39,679 bases of DNA from an uncultured Lachnospiraceae bacterium (GCA_910578115.1 CAJTPO010000044.1:1-39679), one strand, 5' to 3'; positions 1-7,693 are shown, numbered from the stretch's first letter. Numbers and translations are program-made. The notes: generated by a model from the sequence alone, not told the origin.

Positions 1-499
1 CTCCCGCCAGGCCGGAAGCGGCGGCGTTTTCTTTTGCCCAGGAGACCATGCCTTTGGAGGCATCCACATGGGTCACGGCGGCTCCGGCTTTGGCTGCGGA
101 CAGGGTGGCTCCGCCGGTATAGGCGAAAAGATTGAGAACTTTTACCGGCTGTCCGGCCTTTTTTCGATCTCTTATAATAGAAGAAAACCAGTCCCAGTTT
201 GCGGCCTGCTCCGGGAAAAGCCCTGTGTGTTTGAAACTGAATGGTTTCAGGCGGAAAGTAAGTTCCCGGTATCGAATGCTCCATTCCTCGGGCAGCTGGA
301 AGAATTCCCACTCGCCGCCGCCTTTCGAACTCCGGTGATAGTGGCCGTTCTTCTGTTTCCAGCGCCGGTCTGTGCGCGGCGTGTCCCATATGACCTGCGG
401 GTCGGGGCGCACCAGGATATAATCACCCCAGCGCTCCAGTTTCTCCCCACCGGAGGTATCTATTACTTCATAATCTTTCCATGCATCTGCTGTCCACAT
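1..499 (-). CDS. Class I SAM-dependent methyltransferase, RlmI-like (3' end outside window)
   Basis: Reading the minus strand from the ATG at 499 gives 166 uninterrupted codons running off the window edge. Residues about 121-135 contain FAYTGGATLSAAKAG, the SAM-binding motif I of class I methyltransferases, followed by VDASKGMVSWAKEN, where the Asp would contact the SAM ribose. The aromatic N-terminal part (RWKQKNGHY, KPFSFKHTGLFPEQ) resembles the short RlmI/RlmK-like family (Methyltrans_SAM), which includes 23S rRNA cytosine methyltransferases. The substrate cannot be settled because the catalytic C-terminal half is missing. An AGAAAGG ribosome binding site precedes the start. The gene diverges from the neighbouring amino-sugar cluster. 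Confidence 0.88.
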   Translation of the reverse strand, partial: MWTADAWKDYEVIDTSGGEKLERWGDYILVRPDPQVIWDTPRTDRRWKQKNGHYHRSSKGGGEWEFFQLPEEWSIRYRELTFRLKPFSFKHTGLFPEQAANWDWFSSIIRDRKKAGQPVKVLNLFAYTGGATLSAAKAGAAVTHVDASKGMVSWAKENAAASGLAG

Positions 500-573
500 T
501 GTTTTAACCTTTCTGCGGCGGTTGGCCCGCGCTGCCTTTCTGCCGGCCGGCAGTATCCCTTTTATCTGTATTT

Positions 574-601
574 ATTATGCATAAAAAAATATTTTTCGCA
601 A
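574..601 (-). promoter_or_regulatory. Possible sigma-A promoter of the methyltransferase gene
   Basis: On the minus strand TTGCGA (601-596) and CATAAT (579-574) are separated by 16 bp, about 75 bp upstream of the start codon. The region is very AT-rich, so a chance match is possible. Nothing else recognisable was seen between here and the licT promoter. Confidence 0.35.
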
Positions 602-760
602 ATAGTAAAAAACGGCGTATTGTGCTTATTGTGCAAATAAAAAACACTGCACGACAAATAGAAGCGGGATAACAACCTTAAAATATATATATTTTACACA
701 AAACATGACCTATCAAAATGCACACATCTGACGAACTGACAAATATCTCCAGAAAAGCTA

Positions 761-789
761 TTGACTTTGGTTGTGCAGGTTGCTATAAT
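761..789 (+). promoter_or_regulatory. Sigma-A promoter of the licT-PTS-nag cluster
   Basis: TTGACT (761-766) and TATAAT (784-789) are separated by exactly 17 bp. Transcription would start near 796, about 20 bp before the RAT antiterminator site, which is the usual layout for LicT/SacT-controlled operons. Confidence 0.85.
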
Positions 790-816
790 CGTAACATCAA
801 AAGAATTCAATCATTT

Positions 817-847
817 GGATTGTTACTGCAATCGAGCGGGCAAAACC
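817..847 (+). promoter_or_regulatory. RAT (ribonucleic antiterminator) site for the BglG/LicT-family protein
   Basis: The sequence begins GGATTGTTACTG and ends GGGCAAAACC, matching the two conserved halves of LicT/BglG-family RAT hairpins. Its 3' end overlaps the left arm of the terminator that follows. Binding of the antiterminator here would therefore prevent terminator formation. The gene for such a protein starts at 935. Confidence 0.85.
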
Positions 848-900
848 AGATCATATGAATTGACCGGAAGGTTAGTTTATATTGTTTGGTTTTTTATTTT
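842..900 (+). terminator. Leader terminator overlapping the RAT site
   Basis: AAAACCA (842-848) can pair with TGGTTTT near 887-893, with smaller nested pairings ATAT/ATAT and ACC/GGT around a GGAA loop. A T-rich run follows (TTTTTTATTTTATT). Pairing uses the AACC bases that belong to the RAT 3' half, so the two structures exclude each other. The stem is AU-rich, hence moderate confidence in its strength. Confidence 0.65.
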
Positions 901-934
901 ATTATCAAAAGATTCAGCGGATGAGGAATGAAAA

Positions 935-1774
935 GTGCGTATCGAGAAGGTAATCAATAATAATATTATCCAGGCGCGGGATAATAACGGTGTGGAGCTG
1001 GTCGTCATGGGAAGGGGAATCGGATTCGGCAAAGGACCGGGAAGCGAAATTGACAGTGCCGCAGTCGAGAAGACGTTTCGGCTGGACAACATGGATGACA
1101 AGGAGCAGTTCAAGAAGTTACTGGCATCCCTGCCACTGGAACACATCAGACTGGCCAACGACATTATCTCGTACGCCAGAGAGAGCCTGAAAATCAATCT
1201 CAACCAGAACGTTTATCTGACGCTGACGGATCATATCAGTTTCGTGATCGACAGATACCGGGCAGGGATGAAATTTGATAATATACTGTCTGATGAAGTG
1301 CGGCTGTTCTACCCGGTAGAGTACTCGGTTGGCAGATATGCACTGGAGAAGATCGAAGAGAGGACCGGCTGCCGTCTCGTGGAGGATGAGGCAGCATCCA
1401 TCGCCCTCCACATCATTAACGGTGAGACGAATCTGATCATGGGCAAGGCTTTTCAGATGATCAGGATGATGCGGGAGATGATGGAGATCATCGAGCGGCA
1501 CATCACAATCCCCGAGGGACGGAACTACCCGAAGGAGAAGCTGATCTCCGACTTGAAGCAGCTTGCCAACAGACTGGTCTCGGAAGAACCCATGAGCGGG
1601 CGCAAGGACGAAGCGCTTTACAGTTTCGTACAGGACAATTACAGAGAAGAATATCAGATCATTAATGGTATCAATGATTATATAGAGGCCACATACCAGT
1701 GCAGCATGACAGAGGAAGAGAAGATTTATCTGGCATTGGACATCAAACGTATGAAGGACCTCTATGCAGGATAG
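935..1774 (+). CDS. licT: BglG/LicT-family transcription antiterminator with Asp at both PRD2 histidine positions
   Basis: A 279-residue RNA-binding antiterminator. It begins at a GTG with GAGG about 8 bases upstream. Residues 1-60 form the CAT RNA-binding domain (MRIEKVINNNIIQ, VVMGRGIGF). PRD1 covers about 65-170 with both regulatory histidines present (H100 in LTDHISF, H159 in IALHIIN). PRD2 covers about 171-279, but its two expected histidines are aspartates: D206 (LISDLKQLANRL) and D269 (YLALDIKRM). In Bacillus LicT the PRD2 histidines are phosphorylated by HPr to activate the protein, so this copy may be locked in an active-like PRD2 state and respond only through PRD1. It probably controls the RAT/terminator in its own leader and hence the PTS and nag genes. 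The licT name is by family; the true inducer is probably GlcNAc, inferred from context. Confidence 0.9.
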   Translation: MRIEKVINNNIIQARDNNGVELVVMGRGIGFGKGPGSEIDSAAVEKTFRLDNMDDKEQFKKLLASLPLEHIRLANDIISYARESLKINLNQNVYLTLTDHISFVIDRYRAGMKFDNILSDEVRLFYPVEYSVGRYALEKIEERTGCRLVEDEAASIALHIINGETNLIMGKAFQMIRMMREMMEIIERHITIPEGRNYPKEKLISDLKQLANRLVSEEPMSGRKDEALYSFVQDNYREEYQIINGINDYIEATYQCSMTEEEKIYLALDIKRMKDLYAG

Positions 1775-1790
1775 AAAGTGAGGGGCGAGA

Positions 1791-2276
1791 ATGAAACTTT
1801 TTCAGAATTTATTTGGTAAAGGCGGTATTGAGATCGCAGCGCCGGTATCGGGGAAGCTGGTAGCGATCAGTGAGGTGAACGATCCCACCTTCGGCGATGA
1901 GATCCTTGGCAAGGGCGTGGCGGTGATCCCTTCGGATAACCGGATCTGCGCGCCGGCGGACGGTACGGTCAGCACGGTATTCCCGACCGGACACGCGGCA
2001 GCCATCACCGCAGATTCGGGTGCGGAGATTCTGATCCATATCGGATTGGACACCGTGAAGCTGAACGGCAAACATTTTACGATCCATGCGAAGGAAGGCG
2101 ACAAGGTGAAGAAGGGTGACCTGCTTCTGGAAGCGGATATCGAACAGATCAAGGCGGAAGGCTATGATACGATCACGCCGGTGGTGATCTGCAATACGGA
2201 TGAGTTCTCGAAATTCGAGATGGCGGCGTCGGGAGATGTGGCGCAGGGCGACGTCGTTTTGACGATCGAGAAGTAG
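1791..2276 (+). CDS. PTS glucose-family IIA component (stand-alone EIIA-Glc type)
   Basis: A 161-residue soluble phosphocarrier. It would take phosphate from HPr on a histidine and pass it to the IIB domain of the sugar permease. The PAPVSGKLV-like N-terminus (IAAPVSGKLVAISEV), GHAAAI with H68, and ILIHIGLDTVKLNG with H83 are hallmarks of the IIA-Glc fold; H83 is the expected phosphorylation site and H68 the supporting histidine. It starts 16 bp after the antiterminator stop with GAGGGG upstream. The downstream nagE-type gene lacks a fused IIA domain, so this protein is its likely partner. Confidence 0.93.
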   Translation: MKLFQNLFGKGGIEIAAPVSGKLVAISEVNDPTFGDEILGKGVAVIPSDNRICAPADGTVSTVFPTGHAAAITADSGAEILIHIGLDTVKLNGKHFTIHAKEGDKVKKGDLLLEADIEQIKAEGYDTITPVVICNTDEFSKFEMAASGDVAQGDVVLTIEK

Positions 2277-2326
2277 TACACTGCCGCAGGAGCCTGCGAT
2301 TTTCCGTTATCTGCGCAGGCAGTGTA
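2277..2326 (+). repeat. Inverted repeat between the IIA gene and nagE
   Basis: TACACTGCC (2277-2285) pairs perfectly with GGCAGTGTA (2318-2326), with further internal pairing of GCAGG/CCTGC. There is no T-run, so it looks more like an mRNA processing or stability hairpin than a terminator. It starts on the base after the IIA stop codon. Confidence 0.6.
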
Positions 2327-2457
2327 AGATGGTGCGGCACAGAGTTTATGCGATATTGATTGGATCCGCCAGGGATCCATGAGATATAGATACAAAAGGC
2401 ATTGGTTCTATGGCTAGGGTAGAACTGAACAATAATTTCATGAGGGGGTAAAAGTGT

Positions 2458-3927
2458 ATGATGAAGTATTTACAGAAACTGGGTAAAGCTTTGATGCTTC
2501 CCGTAGCATGTCTGCCCATCTGCGGTATCCTGATGGGAATCGGATATGCATTGTGTCCTTCCACTATGCAGGGTGGTGAGGTTGTAGGCTTTGTACAGAA
2601 GCTGGGCTTCTTTCTGGTGAAAGCCGGCGGCGCGCTGGTTGACAATATGGCGCTCCTGTTTGTTATCGGTGTCGGCGTGGGAATGTCTGATGACCATGAC
2701 GGTACGTCCGGTCTGGCTGCATTTGCATCCTGGCTGATGATCACCAATCTGCTTTCGACAGGCGCAGTGACAACGATGATGCCTTCGATCGCAGAGAGCG
2801 CAACCAAGACACTGGCATTCGATAAGATCGGCAACCCGTTTATCGGTATTCTGGCTGGTATCATTGGCGCAACATGCTACAACAAATTTAAATCGACGAA
2901 ACTGCCGGATTGGCTGTCCTTCTTCAGCGGCAAACGCTGTGTGGCGATCATTTCCGGTGTGACATCCATTATCGTGTCGGCAGTTCTTTTGTTTGTATGG
3001 CCGGTAGTATTCGGTGCACTGATCGCTGTAGGTCAGGGAATCGTAGGAATGGGCCCGGTTGGCGCAGGTATCTATGCGTTCCTGAACAGACTGCTGATCC
3101 CGACAGGTCTGCACCATGCATTGAACAATGTATTCTGGTTTGACACCATCGGTCTCGGCGATCTGACCCACTTCTGGGCAGGTGAGACCAGCGCAGACGT
3201 TACATGGAGTCTTGGTATGTATATGTCAGGATTCTTCCCTTGTATGATGTTCGGTATTCCTGGCGCTGCTCTGGCTATGATCCATACGGCGAAGGATAAC
3301 AAGAAGAAAGTAGCAAGTGGTCTTGTTGCATCCGCAGCTGTCTGTGCATTTGTCTGCGGTGTTACAGAGCCTTTCGAATTCGGTTTCATGTTCCTGGCTC
3401 CGTTGCTGTATGTGATTTATGCGATCCTTTACGGTATCTTCACAGTAGTAGTTGCACTGCTTGGCTTCCGTGCAGGTTTCAGCTTCTCGGCAGGCGCTAC
3501 GGACCTTGTGTTCTCGGCATTCCTGCCCGCAGCAGACAAGACATGGCTGATCCTTCCGCTGGGTATTGCGGCATTCGCGATATTCTATCTTGTGTTCCGC
3601 TTCGCGATCGTTAAGTTTGACTTAAAGACACCTGGTAGAGAAGACGACGATCTGGAAGAAGAAAAGAAGGCAGTTCTGGCGAACAATGACTTTACAGAAG
3701 TGGCAGCTATCATTCTGGAAGGTCTTGGCGGTAAGGAGAACGTTGCATCTCTTGACAACTGTATTACAAGACTTCGTCTGGAGATCAAGGACAACACGAA
3801 GGTTAACGAGAAGAAGATCAAATCGGCAGGCGTTGCAGGCGTTATGAGGCCGGGCAAGACTTCTGTACAGGTTATCGTAGGTACGAAGGTACAGTTCGTT
3901 GCTGATGAAATGAAGAAGATGTTATAG
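2458..3927 (+). CDS. nagE: PTS N-acetylglucosamine-type IIBC permease
   Basis: A 489-residue membrane permease that would import and phosphorylate an amino sugar, most likely GlcNAc. The IIC domain (about 1-390) is strongly hydrophobic and carries LLIPTGLHHALNNVFWF and GVTEPFEFGFMFLAPLLY, the latter including the Glu-containing sugar-site motif. A linker (LKTPGREDDDLEEE) leads to a IIB domain (about 410-489) with phospho-cysteine C435 in LDNCITRLRL. E. coli NagE has the same IIC/linker/IIB text-level features plus a IIA domain, which is absent here and supplied by the gene upstream. nagB and nagA downstream support GlcNAc over glucose. The start follows a GAGGGGG site; the second Met one codon later is an equally possible start. 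Confidence 0.92.
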   Translation: MMKYLQKLGKALMLPVACLPICGILMGIGYALCPSTMQGGEVVGFVQKLGFFLVKAGGALVDNMALLFVIGVGVGMSDDHDGTSGLAAFASWLMITNLLSTGAVTTMMPSIAESATKTLAFDKIGNPFIGILAGIIGATCYNKFKSTKLPDWLSFFSGKRCVAIISGVTSIIVSAVLLFVWPVVFGALIAVGQGIVGMGPVGAGIYAFLNRLLIPTGLHHALNNVFWFDTIGLGDLTHFWAGETSADVTWSLGMYMSGFFPCMMFGIPGAALAMIHTAKDNKKKVASGLVASAAVCAFVCGVTEPFEFGFMFLAPLLYVIYAILYGIFTVVVALLGFRAGFSFSAGATDLVFSAFLPAADKTWLILPLGIAAFAIFYLVFRFAIVKFDLKTPGREDDDLEEEKKAVLANNDFTEVAAIILEGLGGKENVASLDNCITRLRLEIKDNTKVNEKKIKSAGVAGVMRPGKTSVQVIVGTKVQFVADEMKKML

Positions 3928-3965
3928 GTATTATATCATTTTCATAATACCGAAACCCCTAGCAG

Positions 3966-3995
3966 AACGGAGGCCTTCGGGTCTCCGTTTTTATC
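3966..3995 (+). terminator. Intrinsic terminator after nagE
   Basis: ACGGAG and CTCCGT flank a GCC-TTCG-GGT core, followed by TTTTTAT. The stable UUCG-type loop and T-run make this convincing. nagB therefore needs read-through or its own promoter. Confidence 0.85.
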
Positions 3996-4024
3996 TTGAC
4001 AACTTAAGAATTTACAGAGAGAAT
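3996..4024 (+). promoter_or_regulatory. Possible promoter for nagB-nagA
   Basis: A perfect TTGACA (3996-4001) lies just after the terminator, with GAGAAT (4019-4024) at 17-bp spacing as a weak -10. The position before nagB is sensible, but the -10 matches only four of six bases. Confidence 0.4.
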
Positions 4025-4212
4025 GATAGAGAAAACATTATAAATATGCAGTTATCGGGCAGACTTATTTCAGGAGTTGTGTGGAAGCGTCGCAGAATAC
4101 AGACACATCTGACGAGGAGTAGTTCTGGCATAAGAAAAGGATCTGTCTTTACAGGAAGGTGTGAAGGAAGCCCGGACGCAACGTATGGGATACGCTTCAG
4201 AATGGAGGAGAC

Positions 4213-4938
4213 ATGAGGATTATCAGAGCAAAAGATTATGAAGATATGAGCAGAAAGGCAGCGGCTATCATTGCGTCGCAGGTGATTATGAAACCGGACT
4301 GTGTGCTTGGTCTGGCGACGGGTTCTTCCCCGATCGGCACGTATGCCAATCTGGCAGCAGCTTATGAGAAGGGCGATCTTGACTTTTCCGGGATCACCAC
4401 CGTGAATCTGGACGAGTACAAGGGGCTGCCCCGGGATAATGACCAGAGTTATTACTATTTCATGAACCATCACTTCTTCAGCAAAGTCAATGTGAAGCCG
4501 GAGCGTACATTCCTGCCGGACGGCACAGAGCCTGACAGCGACAAGGCGTGCCGTGCTTACAATGAGATCATTGCCGGCGTGGGTGGTATTGATCTGCAGC
4601 TTCTGGGCCTGGGCCATAACGGCCATATCGGTTTCAATGAGCCGGGCGATGTATTTGAGGCAGAGACACACTGCGTTGACCTGACGGAGACGACGATCAA
4701 GGCGAACCAGAGATTCTTCGCGTCCATAGACGATGTGCCGCGTCAGGCATACACCATGGGCATTAAGACGATCATGCAGGCGAAGAAGGTGCTGGTGGTG
4801 ATCAGCGGTAAGGATAAGGCAGCGGCCCTCAAGGAAACCTGCTTCGGCCCGATCACCCCTCAGGTGCAGGGCTCCATCCTCCAGCTGCACAACGACGTGA
4901 CGATCGTAGCGGACGAGGCTGCATTGTCAGAGATATAA
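4213..4938 (+). CDS. nagB: Glucosamine-6-phosphate deaminase
   Basis: A 241-residue cytosolic enzyme converting glucosamine-6-phosphate to fructose-6-phosphate and ammonia. LGLATGSSPIGTY near residue 32 is the phosphate-binding loop; D67 in NLDEY and H138 in GHNGHIGFNEPG correspond to the catalytic Asp and His of the family. The length matches the short Gram-positive NagB form, which lacks the C-terminal allosteric extension of the E. coli protein. GGAGG precedes the ATG. It is followed 21 bp later by nagA, so the two are probably co-transcribed. Confidence 0.96.
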   Translation: MRIIRAKDYEDMSRKAAAIIASQVIMKPDCVLGLATGSSPIGTYANLAAAYEKGDLDFSGITTVNLDEYKGLPRDNDQSYYYFMNHHFFSKVNVKPERTFLPDGTEPDSDKACRAYNEIIAGVGGIDLQLLGLGHNGHIGFNEPGDVFEAETHCVDLTETTIKANQRFFASIDDVPRQAYTMGIKTIMQAKKVLVVISGKDKAAALKETCFGPITPQVQGSILQLHNDVTIVADEAALSEI

Positions 4939-4959
4939 TACGGAAAGGAAAATCATCAT

Positions 4960-6099
4960 ATGATCATTAAAAATGCCAGTGTATATACGGAAGATGGAAT
5001 CTTTCTGGAAAAGGATATATATATAGAAGGAACCCGTTTCGTGGACTGTGCGGAGAAAGTCAGCGATAAGACGGAGATTGACGCCGGCGGATGCGTGGCG
5101 ATTCCGGGCCTGACGGATATTCATTTCCACGGCTGCATGGGCCAGGACTTCTGCGACGGCACGAGAGAGGCCATCGACACGATGGCGGCCTATGAAGCAT
5201 CGGTGGGCGTGACGAATATCGTACCGGCTACCATGACGCTCTCCGAGGAGATGCTGCACGGCATCTGCAGCACGGCCAGAGCCTACGCCGAAGAAGGTGA
5301 GAAGGACGACAGAGCGCATTTCCACGGAATCAACATGGAAGGCCCTTTCTTATCGCTTGCGAAGAAGGGGGCTCAGAACGGTGAATATATCCACAAACCG
5401 GACATCGCCATGTTCGACAGACTGAACGAAGCGTCCGGCAATCGGGTGAAGCTGCTTGCCATCGCGCCGGAGGAAGAGGGCGCCATGGAGCTGATCGAGC
5501 AGAGGCATGACCGGACGGTGATGTCCATCGCTCATACCTGTACCGATTATGACACGGCTGTCATGGCCTTTGAGAAGGGTGCCAGCCATATGACGCACCT
5601 GTACAATGCCATGCATCCCTATACCCACAGGGCGCCCGGTCCGATCGGAGCGGCAGCCGATACCAGGAAGGTGGAAGTAGAGCTGATCTGTGACGGCGTG
5701 CACATTCATCCGTCCGCAGTCAGAACCACCTTTAAGATCTTCGGTGACGACCGCATCATCCTGATCAGCGACAGTATGCGCGCTACGGGACTGGAGGACG
5801 GTGATTATACCCTGGGCGGCCAGGACGTGAAGGTGACGGGCAATCTGGCCACCCTCCACGACGGCACCATCGCCGGCTCCGTGACCAACCTTTTGGACTG
5901 TATGCGCACCGCGGTGCTTAAGATGGGCATTCCGCTTACGTCCGCCGTGAAATGTGCGGCAGTCAACTCCGCGAAGTCCGTCGGCATCTATGACGACCAC
6001 GGCAGCATCACGCCCGGCAAAGTGGCAGATGTGGTACTGCTTAAAAATGATGGCCTGACACTGCAGAAAGTGATTCTGGCCGGAAAGCCTTTGACATAA
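4960..6099 (+). CDS. nagA: N-acetylglucosamine-6-phosphate deacetylase
   Basis: A 379-residue amidohydrolase removing acetate from GlcNAc-6-phosphate, the step before NagB. Metal and catalytic residues are visible: HxH in DIHFHG (H55, H57), E127 in NMEGPF, H192 in AHTCTDYD, H213 in MTHLYNAM and catalytic D271 in ILISDSM. The length is normal for the family. GGAAAGGA lies nine bases before the ATG. Together with the PTS genes and nagB it makes a complete route from extracellular GlcNAc to fructose-6-phosphate. Confidence 0.96.
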   Translation: MIIKNASVYTEDGIFLEKDIYIEGTRFVDCAEKVSDKTEIDAGGCVAIPGLTDIHFHGCMGQDFCDGTREAIDTMAAYEASVGVTNIVPATMTLSEEMLHGICSTARAYAEEGEKDDRAHFHGINMEGPFLSLAKKGAQNGEYIHKPDIAMFDRLNEASGNRVKLLAIAPEEEGAMELIEQRHDRTVMSIAHTCTDYDTAVMAFEKGASHMTHLYNAMHPYTHRAPGPIGAAADTRKVEVELICDGVHIHPSAVRTTFKIFGDDRIILISDSMRATGLEDGDYTLGGQDVKVTGNLATLHDGTIAGSVTNLLDCMRTAVLKMGIPLTSAVKCAAVNSAKSVGIYDDHGSITPGKVADVVLLKNDGLTLQKVILAGKPLT

Positions 6100-6103
6100 T
6101 TAT

Positions 6104-6200
6104 AGTAAACGACATAACGAATTTCTGCTTCCGGCTCTTGCAGAAGCTATATGCGTCAGCTTCTGCAAGGCCGAAAATGAAATTTCCAATGTCGTTAACT
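6104..6200 (+). repeat. 97-bp imperfect palindrome after nagA
   Basis: The outer arms at 6104-6115 and 6189-6200 pair (AACGACAT with ATGTCGTT) and the inner arms CTTGCAGAAGC (6137-6147) and GCTTCTGCAAG (6159-6169) are perfect. The stretch between them also pairs imperfectly. No protein is encoded. It begins five bases after the nagA stop and could be an mRNA-stabilising hairpin or a small REP/MITE-like element. Confidence 0.7.
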
Positions 6201-6224
6201 GTAGGAGGCGTTGAATCAAAATAA

Positions 6225-6277
6225 ATGAGTTCCCTGCATTGCCGGAGTACAGCCGGCTGTGTGGGGACTCGTTTTTT
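6225..6277 (+). terminator. Terminator of the nag cluster
   Basis: GAGTTCCC and GGGGACTC form the outer stem, GCCGG/CCGGC the inner stem, and TTTTTT follows directly at the 3' side. Confidence 0.85.
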
Positions 6278-6372
6278 ATACAGCGCTTTGCTTGTCTTTT
6301 GGGAGATGTTTTTATACAATAGACTGGAATGGATACGGATTTTGAAGGAAACGGGGATGGAGGAGAGGCTGT

Positions 6373-7431
6373 ATGACCATGCGTGAGGAATTTGATAAGA
6401 ATGGATTTGATCTATTGCGCTATGCTGCGGCGTTGAGTGTTATGTTCCTGCATTATTCCAGCTATACGATGATCCTGGCGGACGGCCTGTCTGCTTTGGG
6501 AGCTGAAGCGATGGATGGAACCAGACGGCTTGCTTTGCTGTTTCCGGGAGTTGTCATATTGTTCGCCATGAGTGGTTTTCTGATCTCAGCCTCTTTTGAG
6601 CGGGCGGGGAGCAGGAAGGTGTTCTTTGAACGGCGTATCCTGCGGATGTATCCGGAACTGTGGATCTGTACGATCGTTAATCTGGCGGTGGTCTGTTTTC
6701 TGGTTCCGGAGCTGTTGGACGGGAGTCTGTTCCTTTGGATCGCGACGCAGATTGTTGGAATTGCCAACACCCCGGAATGCCTGAAATCATTCGGCACCGG
6801 CAGTGTCAATGGTGCGCTGTGGACTGTTTTTACGGAGATGCAGTTATATATCGTTCTGGGGATCTTCTATCCCGGATTGAAAAAGATGAAAACCGGGCAC
6901 TGGACGGTGCTTTTGATAATGTTTGCGGCGGTGAATCTTGCCTGCGGAGAGATGGCGCAGAATCTGGACGGAATTATTCCAAAACTGATAGAGAGGATGT
7001 TTCTTCCCTATGCGCTTTGGTTTTTTATCGGAGTTTTCTGCTATCAGAAACGGCAGAGCGTATTGCCGGTTTTGAAGAAGGCCTGCCTGCCCATGCTGGT
7101 TGTTTATCTGGCAGTTAAATATGCCGGTCTGAAACTGCCGGGATATTATACGGATATTTTGACGGGGACTGTGCTTCCCTTTGTGGTGATCGGGGGTGGG
7201 TACTGTCTCCCGTCGGTGCGGCTGAGAACGGATCTTTCTTATGGCATCTTCCTGTATCATTGGATCATCCTGAACATTCTGGTTCATTATGATCTTATCA
7301 ATAAACTGCAGTGGCCTTTGGGAGTGGCACTGTTTCTGACCGGGTCTGTGACTGCGGCCGCGGTTTCCGGCAGACTGGGTAAGGCGCTGCAAAATCTGTT
7401 GCGGATTACAGGCAACAGTCAATGCCGTTAA
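6373..7431 (+). CDS. Acyltransferase family 3 (OafA/YrhL-like) membrane protein
   Basis: A 352-residue polytopic protein with about ten hydrophobic segments. The N-terminal FDLLRYAAALSVMFLHYS has the Arg and His (H27) expected of the acyltransferase-3 family, which transfers acetyl or other acyl groups to exported sugars, peptidoglycan or lipid-linked glycans. FERRILRMYPELW matches the second family motif (R..RRI.R..P). LSYGIFLYHWIILN near the C-terminus is also typical. The acceptor cannot be predicted. The ATG at 6373 is preceded by GGAGGAGAGG; an in-frame ATG two codons later is an alternative. It lies between terminators and appears monocistronic. Confidence 0.88.
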   Translation: MTMREEFDKNGFDLLRYAAALSVMFLHYSSYTMILADGLSALGAEAMDGTRRLALLFPGVVILFAMSGFLISASFERAGSRKVFFERRILRMYPELWICTIVNLAVVCFLVPELLDGSLFLWIATQIVGIANTPECLKSFGTGSVNGALWTVFTEMQLYIVLGIFYPGLKKMKTGHWTVLLIMFAAVNLACGEMAQNLDGIIPKLIERMFLPYALWFFIGVFCYQKRQSVLPVLKKACLPMLVVYLAVKYAGLKLPGYYTDILTGTVLPFVVIGGGYCLPSVRLRTDLSYGIFLYHWIILNILVHYDLINKLQWPLGVALFLTGSVTAAAVSGRLGKALQNLLRITGNSQCR

Positions 7432-7435
7432 ATTT

Positions 7436-7593
7436 CGTAACAGTTCAGCCTTCGGCTTCCCTGTTACGGAATCTGCCCATTGAGCAAAGCTCAATTTTTC
7501 CAAGTCGCCTTCGGCGAGGGTCAGATTCTTTTGGCCCAATTTACATATTCTCACGGCCTTTGCAGTAAATGCAAAGGCCTGGCCTGAACTGTT
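7436..7593 (+). repeat. Nested palindrome island before the S10 operon promoter
   Basis: Perfect paired arms are: CGTAACAG/CTGTTACG (7436-7468), GAATCTG/CAGATTC (7469-7528), TTGAGC/GCTCAA (7480-7494), GGCCTTTGC/GCAAAGGCC (7555-7579), and AACAGTTCAG (7439-7448) with CTGAACTGTT (7584-7593), which encloses most of the island and competes with the first hairpin. No reading frame is supported here. Confidence 0.7.
7480..7499 (+). terminator. Short intrinsic terminator after the acyltransferase gene
   Basis: TTGAGC-AAA-GCTCAA is followed directly by TTTTTC. The stem is short, but it lies inside the larger palindrome island about 50 bp after the stop codon. Confidence 0.6.
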
Positions 7594-7624
7594 GCTAAAT
7601 TTCTTAAATTTTTCGAAAAAACAC

Positions 7625-7653
7625 TTGCATCTTAGAAAATCATCATGTATACT
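7625..7653 (+). promoter_or_regulatory. Sigma-A promoter of the S10 ribosomal operon
   Basis: TTGCAT (7625-7630) and TATACT (7648-7653) are spaced by 17 bp, with an AT-rich stretch upstream that could act as an UP element. Transcription would start near 7660, giving a leader of about 240 nt before rpsJ. Confidence 0.8.
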
Positions 7654-7693
7654 AGTCATTGCTGTGGCATGATAGCTGTGAAGCGTGAGGTTG

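Noticed and set aside
68..640. 190-codon plus-strand open frame at the window start
   Set aside because: It lies opposite a methyltransferase reading frame with a clear SAM motif on the minus strand; its own translation has no recognisable features.
2361..2379. Inverted repeat TGGATCC/GGATCCA before nagE, considered as a second RAT or operator
   Set aside because: It lacks the conserved RAT words found at 817-847 and has no terminator partner; a 7-bp palindrome around BamHI-like bases can occur by chance.
4012..4890. Long open frame on the minus strand across nagB
   Set aside because: It is the antisense shadow of nagB, whose catalytic motifs are intact on the plus strand; the translated sequence resembles no family and lacks a ribosome binding site.
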